64,000 nt of DNA from positions 186,001 through 250,000 of the forward strand of contig PDRS01000005.1 in assembly GCA_002746885.1 (NCBI GenBank), given 5' to 3'. Below are positions 41,795-51,066 of this stretch, piece after piece. The notes beneath the pieces are model-generated. The model did not search any database, was not told the DNA's origin, and worked only from the letters and a program-made list of their open reading frames with translations. Position numbers and translations under genes: made by a program. Within the stretch, counting starts at the first letter, position 1. Every line of letters starts with the position of its first letter. Origin of the DNA: Candidatus Saccharimonadota bacterium (GTDB lineage Bacteria > Patescibacteriota > Saccharimonadia > Saccharimonadales > UBA4665).

Positions 41795-42976
41795 TCACTC
41801 AGCTGCACGCTTCGCCAAGAAAGCAAGTTTTACATATAGCATGAAAACCACGACAGAAATAACAATCAAGAGATAATTTGCTACAAATATCGAGTAATTA
41901 TTCACTAGCACGCCAAAAATAAATAGAAGAGGCAGCGCAAATAGCGTCGAAAGCGTACTTACAGCCGAAGCAACGCCAGTTCTGACTCTTGACGGCACGC
42001 TATCATGTAGTTTTCCTGTTGCGATAATGTTAAGCGCCGTAAAAATTGCAATAGTAGCAAACTGACCGATAACCACACTACTAAGCTGGGGGATCGAAAG
42101 CAAAGCCACCGAGACAATGCCCATAAAACCCAGCAACAACCATTGCGCCGAGGATTGCAGCTTATGAGCCAGAACACCACCTATACCCGGGCCAGACAAA
42201 AGTACCGCATTCAAGGGGCCGTACCATATTAAAGGCAACATGAGCGCCATTGGCCACAATTGATCCACCTCCATCAAAAAGACCAGCGGCACCGATGTCG
42301 CGACTATACACAGCACTACCCAGAGCGTATTCTCTCGCTTCGATATGTACCGAAACGTAAGCTTGATGTGGTTCAAGAGTTTGGTCTGCTCGTCAAACGT
42401 CTTATGTATGACAGGCTCCCTTACCGCAGCGGCTGCAGATAATGCCAGGACGCAACTTGGCACGCTCGCCAGAAATGCAGCGCGCAGCCCGAGCTTTTGC
42501 GCTATGAAGGCCCCCAGTAATGACCCAATAACCCACGCAAGACTTGTGAAAAATTTTGACCGGCCGAAATACTGGCTGAACTTCTTCCCCGAACCATCTA
42601 GCTCCACAGCAGTGTCGTAGATAATGGAGTCTATCAGCCCAGAGTACATCGCAGCATATACCGCAAAACAGACAACCCCCACTAAATATATTGGGATGGT
42701 GTTTGAGGCGCTAAAGATTATGGCAGCAACGGTAAGAAAGGCCATGGAAAGAACCAGTGTGCCTTTTCTGCTCCAACGGTCGGCGAGTACTCCTGCCGGG
42801 ACTTCGGAGATAAATGTTACGAGAGCCAAGATGATAACGGAAGTTGTAATCGCAGAAGGATCAAACCCGATATGCGACATGAATAGCTTTTCTATCGCAT
42901 ACCAAAATATTAAGCCCTGGAAAAAGCTTACAAAGTATAGTGGGCGAAGTCTTGTATGCATTCTCTTTACTGACAC
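41795..42976 (-). CDS. MFS transporter (paralogue)
   Basis: 393 aa, about 12 membrane segments, with VLADRWSRKGTLV in the signature loop. It is a clear paralogue of the transporter at 27829-28989. The start could be GTG 42976 (AAGGTG upstream) or ATG 42961. It is convergent with the Fic gene, leaving 38 bp between stops. Substrate unknown. Confidence 0.86.
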   Translation of the reverse strand: MSVKRMHTRLRPLYFVSFFQGLIFWYAIEKLFMSHIGFDPSAITTSVIILALVTFISEVPAGVLADRWSRKGTLVLSMAFLTVAAIIFSASNTIPIYLVGVVCFAVYAAMYSGLIDSIIYDTAVELDGSGKKFSQYFGRSKFFTSLAWVIGSLLGAFIAQKLGLRAAFLASVPSCVLALSAAAAVREPVIHKTFDEQTKLLNHIKLTFRYISKRENTLWVVLCIVATSVPLVFLMEVDQLWPMALMLPLIWYGPLNAVLLSGPGIGGVLAHKLQSSAQWLLLGFMGIVSVALLSIPQLSSVVIGQFATIAIFTALNIIATGKLHDSVPSRVRTGVASAVSTLSTLFALPLLFIFGVLVNNYSIFVANYLLIVISVVVFMLYVKLAFLAKRAAE

Positions 42977-43089
42977 GTTAAAAGCACCTTACTATCCATA
43001 AACACGCTATCACAGCTTTATTATAGCGCCAATTCTGCAATTGATCTTTAAGACTAACAGCTGCTACACTCGCCCCTCAGTCAGGACGC

Positions 43090-43668
43090 TTAGGCTAGAA
43101 CTCGCTCCTGTATCTCGCCAACAACACCGTCAAATGGCTTTGTCCCATCGACAACCAAATCAGCAAATTCTTTCGGATTATCTCGTTCAATGTAAGCCTC
43201 TTCTTCCTCGCGCCACGCTTGCCACATTTGTTTTATTTCCTTGTCAGACTTACCGTCTTGCCCTTTGTCGCGCTCAAAACCGCGCTGCAAGCAAACATCC
43301 TTCGGGGTGTCTACAAATATGCCGTAGCTAACGTATGGCCGAAACTCTCTTCGCAGAGAACTTACACCCTCCAGAATCATGATCGGCGTCACTGGCTGAT
43401 CCACGACCGGCGTAGGGTTGTGCGTATCCCACCACTTAGAGCGCGGGTAGCTCAGTACTTTCTCGTCATTTTTGATTGGCTCAAACACTCGTTCGATAAC
43501 AAGCGGCCACCAGTTATGCGGATTGTCCCAGCCCGCAAAATCATCTATACGAATGATTTGCGCTTGCAACTTATCAGCCAAAAGATTGGCAAGCGTGGAC
43601 TTGCCAGAACCACCGTGTCCATCAATGGCAATCAGAAAAATTGGTAGGTTGCTTTTATTGTGTAGCAT
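43090..43668 (-). CDS. Uridine kinase-like P-loop protein
   Basis: 192 aa. Walker A IDGHGGSGKSTLANLLADKL and IIRIDDFAGWDNPHNWWP recall the uridine kinase/phosphoribulokinase family; ILEGVSSLRREFRPYVSYGIFVDTP and the basic CLQRGFERDKGQD loop support a small-molecule kinase. The substrate is unproven. Confidence 0.82.
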   Translation of the reverse strand: MLHNKSNLPIFLIAIDGHGGSGKSTLANLLADKLQAQIIRIDDFAGWDNPHNWWPLVIERVFEPIKNDEKVLSYPRSKWWDTHNPTPVVDQPVTPIMILEGVSSLRREFRPYVSYGIFVDTPKDVCLQRGFERDKGQDGKSDKEIKQMWQAWREEEEAYIERDNPKEFADLVVDGTKPFDGVVGEIQERVLA

Positions 43669-43768
43669 TGCGTCTTATTCTAGCAAATTTTCATTTACCA
43701 GCTGCGCGAAGCGCAGACAAAGTTTCGGCCAATCAACACAACACCGATCTGCTACTATGTAGTAGACT

Positions 43769-44587
43769 ATGTACTATACCGACTATGACTACAACTACGC
43801 CGAAACGGCTGTTCCTTGTCGAATATGGTTTTCAGATGAGAGCAAGGTTGTCGAAACGATCATCTATCTTGGGGCAGTTCAAGTAGAGAAAATACCTCGG
43901 TGGGTAGCCGAAGCGTGTCCGCCAAAAACCGCGGTCGTGCATGGCGTACCGCATTGGTACGCAAAAGACGACGGCAGCGATACTTCGGCTTTTACGTCTG
44001 GATACGTAGAGGCGGCATTTAATCACCTGGCCAAAAACTACGAAATAAAGCACACCGTAAATATCATTGCCGACTCTCAGGCGGTGCCGGGCGTTCTTTG
44101 TCTGTTCACGCGGCGCGAGTACGTTTCGTATGTCAAAAAAATAGTGCTGCTTCAGCCGCTTGGCTTGAACGCAGACAGTTTTGGCCGCACAAAGGCCGAC
44201 AGAATGCGGGTTTTTCAAAAACGGGTTGTTCAGAACACCTCTCGTCAAGTGAAAGAATTATTGCGCGACAGCAAACTGCGGTACAATCACAAACTACTAC
44301 CAAAATACGTGAATTTTCGAAGTAAAAAAACGCGCGCCCAATACAACGCGGGGTTACAGCATGACTCGATACCCGAGCTGAAAAAACTTATCAAATCAGG
44401 CAAAGACGTCGTCATTGTCTGCGGAGAAAAAGACAAAATATTTCCTCCCAGCGAAATACGAGACAATCTCGTTCGCGCGAGCCTCGACGTCGAGATGATC
44501 ATTGTGCAAGGCATACCGCATTCGCCGTCAGCTACGCGTTTTGGGATAATTTTACTCAAAAGAGCTCTGGACGCGGCGGCGTCATAG
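43769..44587 (+). CDS. Alpha/beta-hydrolase-like protein
   Basis: 272 aa. The order of elements fits an alpha/beta hydrolase: nucleophile region NIIADSQAVPGVL (AxSxA instead of GxSxG), acid DVVIVCGEKDKIFP, and histidine GIPHSPS. The altered elbow makes activity uncertain. The N-terminus is rich in Tyr and Asp (MYYTDYDYNY). TACTAT (43753-43758) lies 10 nt before ATG. Confidence 0.65.
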   Translation: MYYTDYDYNYAETAVPCRIWFSDESKVVETIIYLGAVQVEKIPRWVAEACPPKTAVVHGVPHWYAKDDGSDTSAFTSGYVEAAFNHLAKNYEIKHTVNIIADSQAVPGVLCLFTRREYVSYVKKIVLLQPLGLNADSFGRTKADRMRVFQKRVVQNTSRQVKELLRDSKLRYNHKLLPKYVNFRSKKTRAQYNAGLQHDSIPELKKLIKSGKDVVIVCGEKDKIFPPSEIRDNLVRASLDVEMIIVQGIPHSPSATRFGIILLKRALDAAAS

Positions 44588-44731
44588 CATTCTGTCTGCT
44601 GTATAGCGAAATGAGTAATTGCCGTGGGCAAACGACACTTCGTAACTTATAATGCATCTCACAAGATATAATGCCGTCATCACAGTGAGCGCCCATGCGC
44701 CGCTACGAGGAATCAAAAAGGGGGAATTACC

Positions 44732-45139
44732 ATGAAAAGCAACAAGATACAGTCATTCATCGAATCGCAGAAAAGCTTGCAGTACTATGAACGACTACGA
44801 GAAGCCATTGCAGACGTATTGTCATCTGTGAGCGACAACGAATTTGAGCGAATAACCCGCAACGTGCTGATCGTAGCGCTGCATGATGGCGCTTCGGCGC
44901 AGGTTATGCATGTGCCGCCGCAGAAAGAACAATTAGCAGTTGTGCAAATCACCCTACACTCAGATGCAACAGATTCCCATTTGCGTTATGTCGTTGCACA
45001 TGAATTCGGCCATGTCCTCCAGGGGCGAAACTGGGAAGAGTCCGACGGAGATAGCCTAGAAGAGGACGCTCACGCCTGGGCTGTGTCCCATGGTTTTGAG
45101 GATACGCGAAAAACACACAAAGCAAAAACACACAAGTAG
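44732..45139 (+). CDS. ImmA/IrrE-type zinc peptidase
   Basis: 135 aa. Zinc site VVAHEFGHVLQG (HExxH) followed by EEDAHAWAVSHGF, which supplies the third ligand, as in ImmA/IrrE proteases. Such enzymes usually cleave a repressor encoded beside them, but no obvious repressor is adjacent; the HTH-Fic gene is 3 kb away. The C-terminus is Lys/Thr-rich. AAGGGGGAA precedes ATG 44732. Confidence 0.75.
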   Translation: MKSNKIQSFIESQKSLQYYERLREAIADVLSSVSDNEFERITRNVLIVALHDGASAQVMHVPPQKEQLAVVQITLHSDATDSHLRYVVAHEFGHVLQGRNWEESDGDSLEEDAHAWAVSHGFEDTRKTHKAKTHK

Positions 45140-45262
45140 CCACCGATTCTAGACCAGAGCCTCGCTTTTATTGTTTTCCGAAATTAGAGCTGCCAAACAA
45201 AACCAAAAAACTACTTAGATGCGTGCTTGTTCCGGATTAGTTGACTGAACCCTTATGTAGTG

Positions 45263-45320
45263 TGTTATAATACATAGCGAACCACTGAAATGCCGAATGG
45301 CACGTAGGTGGTGTTTTTTA
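45263..45320 (+). ncRNA. Candidate short non-coding RNA with its own promoter and terminator
   Basis: An extended perfect -10 (TGTTATAAT, 45263-45271) is followed, from a predicted start near 45278, by a short hairpin: ACCAC (45281-45285) with GTGGT (45308-45312) and TGCC/GGCA (45291-45294 with 45299-45302), a symmetric 5-nt internal loop, then six T (45314-45319). No open frame fits. The RNA would be about 42 nt and its end touches the 3' end of the convergent DUF3800 gene (45318). TTGACT at 45241 gives a 19-bp spacer. Confidence 0.5.
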
Positions 45321-46124
45321 TTTCGACTTTGGATATATCACAAAGCCATACTCTGACGCGCCGCTATTCGCGCGCAGATTCAAGCACGGACTTAAGCGTT
45401 CGAGAAGATCCTCAACATCGGCCTCGCCAAGCCAACTAAGGCGATTATGCCACTTTCCGGCGCATTGAGTTTTTACCAAACGAAGATAAGAAACAAATGA
45501 TACGAAGTCGCAAAACTGAATAAAGTAAGACTGTTTTGAATCTTTCGGAAGGGGGTCTTCAATCAGCAGATCGATTTCTTGGCGATAATACGCCCCGCCA
45601 GCTCGGCTTGGTATAAAGTTAATCTTTTGTATCCGCCGAGTAGTTTTTTTCATTATCCCCACACGACCCTCGTCGCTAATTATCATAAATTTTGTGCCAG
45701 GCTGCGAGGCTTTGATTGTATTTTCGATTCGCTGCACATTGAACTTTAACGCAGCATCAAGAACAGACTTGTACATTGACCTATTGGCATGAGTAATCCG
45801 ATTCTTGTTGATCGCCACATTGATAAATTCAAAATCAGTAGATGCTATAAAATCGGCATATTCCTGCGCAATCTTGAGGCGCGTCGCATGATCCCAGTCG
45901 TACGCCGTATATGGCTTTTTATTGGTGAATAGAGCCCGCGCATGCAGTTCGGTTTTAATCGGCAAACCGTATGTATCCTTTAGCTGTTTGCGGAATAGGC
46001 TTGCGCTCTTGTAGTTCTGTTGCCAGTGAGCATGATGTATAGAGCCAGACGTCAATACAAATAAGTCAGTGGTTTTATCAGGGTAACCGTCGTCACCCGT
46101 TTCATCAAAGTAGGCAATATACAT
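45318..46124 (-). CDS. DUF3800 domain protein
   Basis: 268 aa. The start MYIAYFDETGDDGYPDKTTD is the DUF3800 hallmark (acidic residues after a first strand, RNase H/integrase-like). Others: FMIISDEGR and SYFIQFCDFVSFV near the C-terminus. Family members are often found near restriction or abortive-infection genes, but the activity is not established. ATG 46124 is favoured because TACAAT (46139-46134) ends 9 nt before it. Confidence 0.85.
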   Translation of the reverse strand: MYIAYFDETGDDGYPDKTTDLFVLTSGSIHHAHWQQNYKSASLFRKQLKDTYGLPIKTELHARALFTNKKPYTAYDWDHATRLKIAQEYADFIASTDFEFINVAINKNRITHANRSMYKSVLDAALKFNVQRIENTIKASQPGTKFMIISDEGRVGIMKKTTRRIQKINFIPSRAGGAYYRQEIDLLIEDPLPKDSKQSYFIQFCDFVSFVSYLRLVKTQCAGKWHNRLSWLGEADVEDLLERLSPCLNLRANSGASEYGFVIYPKSK

Positions 46125-46142
46125 AATAGTAGGATTGTACAC

Positions 46143-46677
46143 CCAAAGTCATAAATCGCAGAGAATTTACACCGGCAAGACAATACCCGTACAGCTTCAC
46201 GACAGTGACAATAGAGCCAATCAGCCAAGCTCTATAGCCATCCCAGCACATGTTGGGCTCGTGCATGTGCCTTAAAGTCATCTTTACCCATTACTGTAGT
46301 CTGCTTGTTTCGGCTTGTACTCCATGCGCAACCGACTTGCGCGCCACATAAAACAAACAAGTCGCGCGCACGATGATCGTGGGAGAAACTCCGATTTAAC
46401 TCGGATTTAACTCGGATTTCCAGCCATTATACCGCTGTTTTCTGACTGCTAACCACCGAGCCACCGCTTCGTAACCGCTTTCGGTGAATAGCTCGGTCTT
46501 GCGACCGTTATCGAACGGGAACATCGTTGATACTCGCAGCAAAGATTCACCCTCAGCCCAGCCCCTACCAAAGAGGACGGTTTCCCGATAAAGCAAATCG
46601 ACTAGAATAGCAGCGCACCTTTGGCGGTTGGCGCATAGCTGGTATGATGATTGCACATATAACACACAAGGGGGAAT
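46143..46677. other. 535-bp gap with tandem repeat and doubtful frame
   Basis: The 11-bp word GATTTAACTCG is repeated in tandem near 46398-46419. A minus-strand frame of 89 codons (46396-46665) covers this repeat but has no ribosome binding site, no recognisable domain, and runs up to the start of the next gene. It may be the decayed end of an older gene. Nothing else is seen. Confidence 0.3.
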
Positions 46678-47193
46678 ATGAAACGAAGTTTATTGATTGT
46701 TACAACGATAGTCGTGCTTGCTGGCATAGGTGGCGCTGTATATTGGTGGGGAATTCGCGAGGCGGAACCAGAAACCACGGCCACTGTGCAGCCAGCGCCA
46801 GCCCAGTCAGCGCCCGAACCCAAAACAGCCGAAGAGTCGACAATGCCGCAAGAACCAGCCCAGCCGACTGAATCAACCACACTTACAGCCGTCGGCAACT
46901 ACAGCGGTTCGGCCACAGCAACGCGCACCACAAGCGGCAATTTTGTACATACCGTCACCGCACAGCTCGGTGCACCAGCCGACGGTGATTTTTATGAAGG
47001 CTGGCTCGTTATACCTGGCAGCGGGTTTGTCTCAACCGGCAAGCTAGTCCAGGAAAGCGGCGGGGAATGGTCGCTGAACTACACGAGCGACCAAGATCTG
47101 TCTGCGTACACGCAAGTAGTCATCACCGAAGAAACTGGTGCAAACGGCCTCGACAACGTGCCAGAAGACCACGTTCTAGAAGGATCGTTTTAA
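46678..47193 (+). CDS. Membrane-anchored exported protein with anti-sigma-C-terminal-like domain
   Basis: 171 aa. An N-terminal helix (LLIVTTIVVLAGIGGAVYWWG) anchors it; a Pro/Glu/Gln-rich stretch (about 27-65) leads to a beta-rich domain with GDFYEGWLVIPGSGFVSTGKLV and VVITEETGANGLDNVPEDHV, resembling the outer domain of RskA-type anti-sigma factors. No cytoplasmic sigma-binding part exists, so an anti-sigma role is unlikely. AAGGGGGAA precedes ATG. Confidence 0.75.
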   Translation: MKRSLLIVTTIVVLAGIGGAVYWWGIREAEPETTATVQPAPAQSAPEPKTAEESTMPQEPAQPTESTTLTAVGNYSGSATATRTTSGNFVHTVTAQLGAPADGDFYEGWLVIPGSGFVSTGKLVQESGGEWSLNYTSDQDLSAYTQVVITEETGANGLDNVPEDHVLEGSF

Positions 47194-47229
47194 CGAAGAA
47201 CCAACGGGCAACGCCCAAGCACAAGTCTC

Positions 47230-49074
47230 CTATCGACGGACAAAAACTACCTCAGGGCTATAGTCAACACAGGCTTCAGGCTCAGTGCCGCTCGTGTAAG
47301 CACAAACGCGTACTTTGTAGAGGCCGGGGGTTTGGATTTTACTATTCAAGTCAAACGAAGTACCCGACGTAACCAAACGGGCGCCTGCATGACTGCCGCT
47401 CGGCGGATACGTTGGCGCGCCGCTCGTGTTCCAGACCACTTTGTAACCGTAAGGAGCTCGGCCAGTGTACGACCAGTTCAAAACCGAGCCGCTCAAACTT
47501 GCACTCATGGTGCCCCGACTTACTTTTTCTTTTTCGACGTACGGAGCCTGCACGGTTACGGTATTGCTGTAGTATAGGCACTGTCCATTACCCCTATACG
47601 AACAAACGCGTATATGCCAGGTTTTGCCATCAGTCAGACTGAGTTTTGTACTATAGTTACCTTTTGCAACGTATCGTGCCGAGTTTTCGCCGTATGTCGG
47701 CGTGGTGTCGGTTTTCGAATAGACAACCTTGAAGGCATAGTCCGCACTGACGTTATTGAGACTCCAGTTGACTTGTATGCCGTCGCCTACTGCGCTCGCG
47801 CTTGCCGAAATAGACGAACCTGGATTGGCTGGCTGTTGCGGCGGCTGAGCAGGAGTGGGCTGAGGTTCGGGAGCTTTGTCTATATTTTTCAAAAAGCCCA
47901 GTTTTTCTTTAAACTCGTCACTCTTTTCGTCTTGCGCCTTGTTCCAGGTCACAAATGCGTCCTGCCGTAGCTTTTCTGGGTCAAGCGACACAACCTTTTT
48001 GACCGCTTCGCTCGAAGAAAGCTCATATAGTCCTTGACCTTCCTTGACCACTGTTTCACCAGCTTTCACCTGACTATGAAACACCTCTACGCCTTTTTTG
48101 TCTGCGGTGTTCGTCGTCAAATAGGCCGTCCCCAGAGCGGTATATGACATATCTGCCGTCTTGACAGCAAAAGTACGGTTTTTTGAAGCGACAACCCGAG
48201 CATAAACAGCTCCTTCGCCGTTTGTCACAACAACAGAGTCGGTCAAAAGCGTGTCGAGTACAACCTTTGTATTTTGGTTCAGGCGAATTGCGCTTCCATC
48301 GTCAAGCGTAATGATCGCCCGCGAATCTTGCCCAGTACGCAATTCATCGCCCTCGCCAAACGTAGCGCCCTCTTGAGCATTCTCCCAGCTACCGCCAGAC
48401 GAGTGCTCGACCGTTCCTTCGGCATAAGTTAGGGCGGCGCCGAGCGTTATGCGCGACTCCCGCGACTCTTTTTTCGTTGTGCTCGCCGAAGGTTGTGCGG
48501 TATCGTTCCCCGAATCACGCGTCAGCAAAAACAGGGCGGCGGCAGCGAGCAGCACTGCACATAGGATCGCAAGCAGCGACATCGTCTTCTTGGATAGCCA
48601 AGATTTCTTTGCCGCAATCGGTTGCATATCAACACCAGCAGGCGTCGCAGCCGACTGCGCTTCGTCGTGAGGTGCTGCGGTTGAAGCAACGTCGCCTCCC
48701 GAGTCATCTTTCGGTTCGCTTGCCGGTTCGGCCTCTGGTTCAACTTCTGGTTCAACCTCTGGTTCAGCTTCTGGTTCAGCTTCTGGCTTGACTTCTGGTG
48801 CAGCTTCCGGCTCGACCTCTGGTGCAGCTGACGAATCGGGCTCAATAGCTTCTCCTGGAGTAGTCTCTGCTACGCCGTCTTCGCTTGGCTGCTCTGGCTC
48901 GGCATTCGGCTCGTCGGTGACGGCTGGATCTGACTGTTCGGCAGACACTGCCGTTTCGCTTGGCTGATCTGGCGTTACGAGCGATTCATTTGTTGCAGTA
49001 TCTTGTTGCGGCGGAGCGCCGCCAGCCTCGTCTGTTTGTTTTTCCTCTGGTAGCACTTGCGAGTTTTTACCCAT
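47230..49074 (-). CDS. FecR-domain surface protein with acidic repeat tail
   Basis: 614 aa. Residues 1-155 are cytoplasmic and Glu/Pro-rich with tandem PEVEPEAEPE-like repeats (12-bp DNA repeats at about 48720-48830). One membrane helix follows (TMSLLAILCAVLLAAAALFLL, about 165-187). Outside is a FecR-like domain (about 215-350: GDELRTGQDSRAIITLDDGSAIRL, FAVKTADMSYTALGTAYL) and two fibronectin-like Trp/Cys domains (WSLNNVSADYAFKVVYS; WSYTGRAPYGYKVVWN). ATG 49074 follows GGGGAG. Confidence 0.82.
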   Translation of the reverse strand: MGKNSQVLPEEKQTDEAGGAPPQQDTATNESLVTPDQPSETAVSAEQSDPAVTDEPNAEPEQPSEDGVAETTPGEAIEPDSSAAPEVEPEAAPEVKPEAEPEAEPEVEPEVEPEAEPASEPKDDSGGDVASTAAPHDEAQSAATPAGVDMQPIAAKKSWLSKKTMSLLAILCAVLLAAAALFLLTRDSGNDTAQPSASTTKKESRESRITLGAALTYAEGTVEHSSGGSWENAQEGATFGEGDELRTGQDSRAIITLDDGSAIRLNQNTKVVLDTLLTDSVVVTNGEGAVYARVVASKNRTFAVKTADMSYTALGTAYLTTNTADKKGVEVFHSQVKAGETVVKEGQGLYELSSSEAVKKVVSLDPEKLRQDAFVTWNKAQDEKSDEFKEKLGFLKNIDKAPEPQPTPAQPPQQPANPGSSISASASAVGDGIQVNWSLNNVSADYAFKVVYSKTDTTPTYGENSARYVAKGNYSTKLSLTDGKTWHIRVCSYRGNGQCLYYSNTVTVQAPYVEKEKVSRGTMSASLSGSVLNWSYTGRAPYGYKVVWNTSGAPTYPPSGSHAGARLVTSGTSFDLNSKIQTPGLYKVRVCAYTSGTEPEACVDYSPEVVFVRR

Positions 49075-49277
49075 ATCACTCCCCAAGTTATGTTATTACT
49101 CAACCTAACTATACCATAAGCACCGTTCCAAACGAACGCATATTATTTTCTCGCATCAATCGCAATTGTTTTGCCGTTATCAAGCATCGCCTTTTGAGTC
49201 TTTTGCGAAAAGAGTCTTTTACACTTGGAAAACTCAAGCGGTTATGTGCTACACTAGAGTCACTAGGAGGGAAAAAT

Positions 49278-49946
49278 ATGAGTAATATTGGTGTGTGGGA
49301 TACAATAAAAGATGCAAACCTAAACTTGGTTGAAGACGCCGTGCACTTCGTGCCAAAACTACTGATCGCAGTGGTACTGGTTCTCGTCGGTATGCTCGTC
49401 GCGAGACTTATCAGCAAGCTAGTCGGCAAGGTGGTCGACATGATAGAGAACAGCCGTCCAGTTCGCATGGCTCTCGACAAGACCGGATCGCGGCCGATTG
49501 ACATCGACAGCATCGTCGCACTGTTTACGAAATGGGCAGTTTTGATCATCTTCTTGAGTGCCGCAGTCGACGTACTCGGGTTGGCGGTACTAACTAAGAC
49601 ATTTGATTCGCTAGTTTCATTCGTACCAAATATCTTAGCTGCAGCTGTTGTCGCTGGACTGACGTTCATCGCCAGCAATGTCATCTATGACCTCGTGAAC
49701 CAATCCGCGCAAAAAGCAAGCGTCAAGGCGCACAAAACACTCGCAAACCTAGCGCGCGTTGTTGTCATGGTGTTCGGTTTTCCGCTGGCTGCCGCTCAGC
49801 TTGGCATGGACCTAACGCTCATCACCAATAACCTCACCGTTATTGTGGCAGGAATCGTCCTGGCATTCTCGCTGGCGTTTGGTCTTGGCGGTCGGGAAGT
49901 CGCCGGCAAAATCCTCGACGACGCCTACAAAAACTGGAAGAAGTAA
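49278..49946 (+). CDS. Small MscS-like / TM-helix-repeat channel protein
   Basis: 222 aa with about four to five membrane helices and conserved VLVLVGMLVARLISKLVGKVV and LAFSLAFGLGGREVAGKILDD, as in the small mechanosensitive-channel-like (CmpX/TM_helix) proteins. The large cytoplasmic MscS cage is missing. TAGGAGGG lies just before ATG 49278; an open extension back to 48960 overlaps the opposite gene. Confidence 0.85.
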   Translation: MSNIGVWDTIKDANLNLVEDAVHFVPKLLIAVVLVLVGMLVARLISKLVGKVVDMIENSRPVRMALDKTGSRPIDIDSIVALFTKWAVLIIFLSAAVDVLGLAVLTKTFDSLVSFVPNILAAAVVAGLTFIASNVIYDLVNQSAQKASVKAHKTLANLARVVVMVFGFPLAAAQLGMDLTLITNNLTVIVAGIVLAFSLAFGLGGREVAGKILDDAYKNWKK

Positions 49947-49966
49947 CAACCAAAACTTCCACGTCA

Positions 49967-49997
49967 AGCACCCTCGTTTTATCGAGGGTGCTTTTTG
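49967..49997 (+). terminator. Terminator after the channel gene
   Basis: AGCACCCTCG (49967-49976) pairs with CGAGGGTGCT (49983-49992), followed by T5. On the minus strand it is preceded by a T-poor sequence, so it mainly serves the plus-strand gene. Confidence 0.9.
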
Positions 49998-50020
49998 TTA
50001 GCATCAAAAGACAAAAAGGA

Positions 50021-50947
50021 TTACAGCATACCCCGCTTACGAGCAATGTACAGCACAGCTGCACCAGGCACAATCGGCAGCCAGTAGACAACCAGACGAA
50101 ACGCAAGGGCAATCGCAACCGCCGTAGCACCAGCAACCCCGCAGGCAACGAATCCAGCAGCTAAGCCAGTTTCCACGCCGGCCAAACCTCCAGGCGTTGG
50201 TACGGCCGCACCGACAAACACACCAGCCGTGTAGACGAGAAATAGGGAAGGTATATCAAACGACACCCCAAAACTGTAAGCTGCCACATAAAGCGTGAGG
50301 AGATTTACCAGTGTCAGAGCAACAAGCGCGAGCGCAGCATAGAGAAGCTTGTGCGGATGCCGAGTATATTTCTGTAGGCTAGCCAAAAAATTGCGTCCAA
50401 ACGATTGTAAGCGCCCCCGAATTGGTCTCACGACGCTCAACGCAACCAGCAGCACAACGAACCCAAGCAAGCCCAAACCATATGAGACATGCCACTGCAG
50501 TTGAATACGTTCGGCACTCCCCATGGTCAGCGCAAGAACCAGAAGCGCTATATGCACGACAATACCGAGTGCATTATTTGTACTCACGACAGCCGTAAGC
50601 TCTGCCAAGCTATGCTTGCGTCGACGCAAAAACAAACCATGCACGCCAATACCGCCAATCCCCGACGGCACAAGCCTTGTCGCAAAAGCCGCCGCCAGCT
50701 CAATGAATATAAGTTCTCGCAGCTTTACCGGCTGCAGCGCAAGGAAAAAATAGGCGCAGGCCGCCAGAATAAACGTCAGCAAAACGAGTGGAATAGCCAG
50801 CCAAAAGAACGTCGCTGGTAGCTCGCGCATAATTTGGACGCCTTGCATAAACGTGCCCCAATTTTTCCAAACAAACCCCACGGCAACGACGCCAGTCAGC
50901 AACAAAGCAGCCAGACGTAACCATTGTTTGTCGACGAAACGAACCAT
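50021..50947 (-). CDS. UPF0104 / lysylphosphatidylglycerol synthase-type membrane protein
   Basis: 308 aa with about eight hydrophobic helices. The conserved parts FATRLVPSGIGGIGVHGLFLRR and GVFVGAAVPTPGGLAGVETGLAAGF match the flippase-like membrane domain of LPG synthases (UPF0104); the soluble aminoacyl-transfer domain is absent. It may move a lipid across the membrane. TACAAT (50959-50954) ends 6 nt before ATG. Confidence 0.88.
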   Translation of the reverse strand: MVRFVDKQWLRLAALLLTGVVAVGFVWKNWGTFMQGVQIMRELPATFFWLAIPLVLLTFILAACAYFFLALQPVKLRELIFIELAAAFATRLVPSGIGGIGVHGLFLRRRKHSLAELTAVVSTNNALGIVVHIALLVLALTMGSAERIQLQWHVSYGLGLLGFVVLLVALSVVRPIRGRLQSFGRNFLASLQKYTRHPHKLLYAALALVALTLVNLLTLYVAAYSFGVSFDIPSLFLVYTAGVFVGAAVPTPGGLAGVETGLAAGFVACGVAGATAVAIALAFRLVVYWLPIVPGAAVLYIARKRGML

Positions 50948-51066
50948 ACGCCTATTGTACTAGAATCTGGCAAGTAAACTGCTTATTGTAAACGCACTCG
51001 TTACTTCACCGCAAAATCTCGAGCAGCGCCAGCTGTGGCGTAAGCAGTGAAAGGCGCCGCTTGTGG

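Noticed and set aside
46396..46665. 89-codon frame on the minus strand
   Set aside because: No ribosome binding site, no domain, contains a short tandem repeat; kept only as part of the gap description.
48720..48830. Regular short repeats that might be a CRISPR-like array
   Set aside because: The 12-bp repeats are contiguous, in frame, and code for Glu/Pro repeats; there are no spacers and no cas genes.
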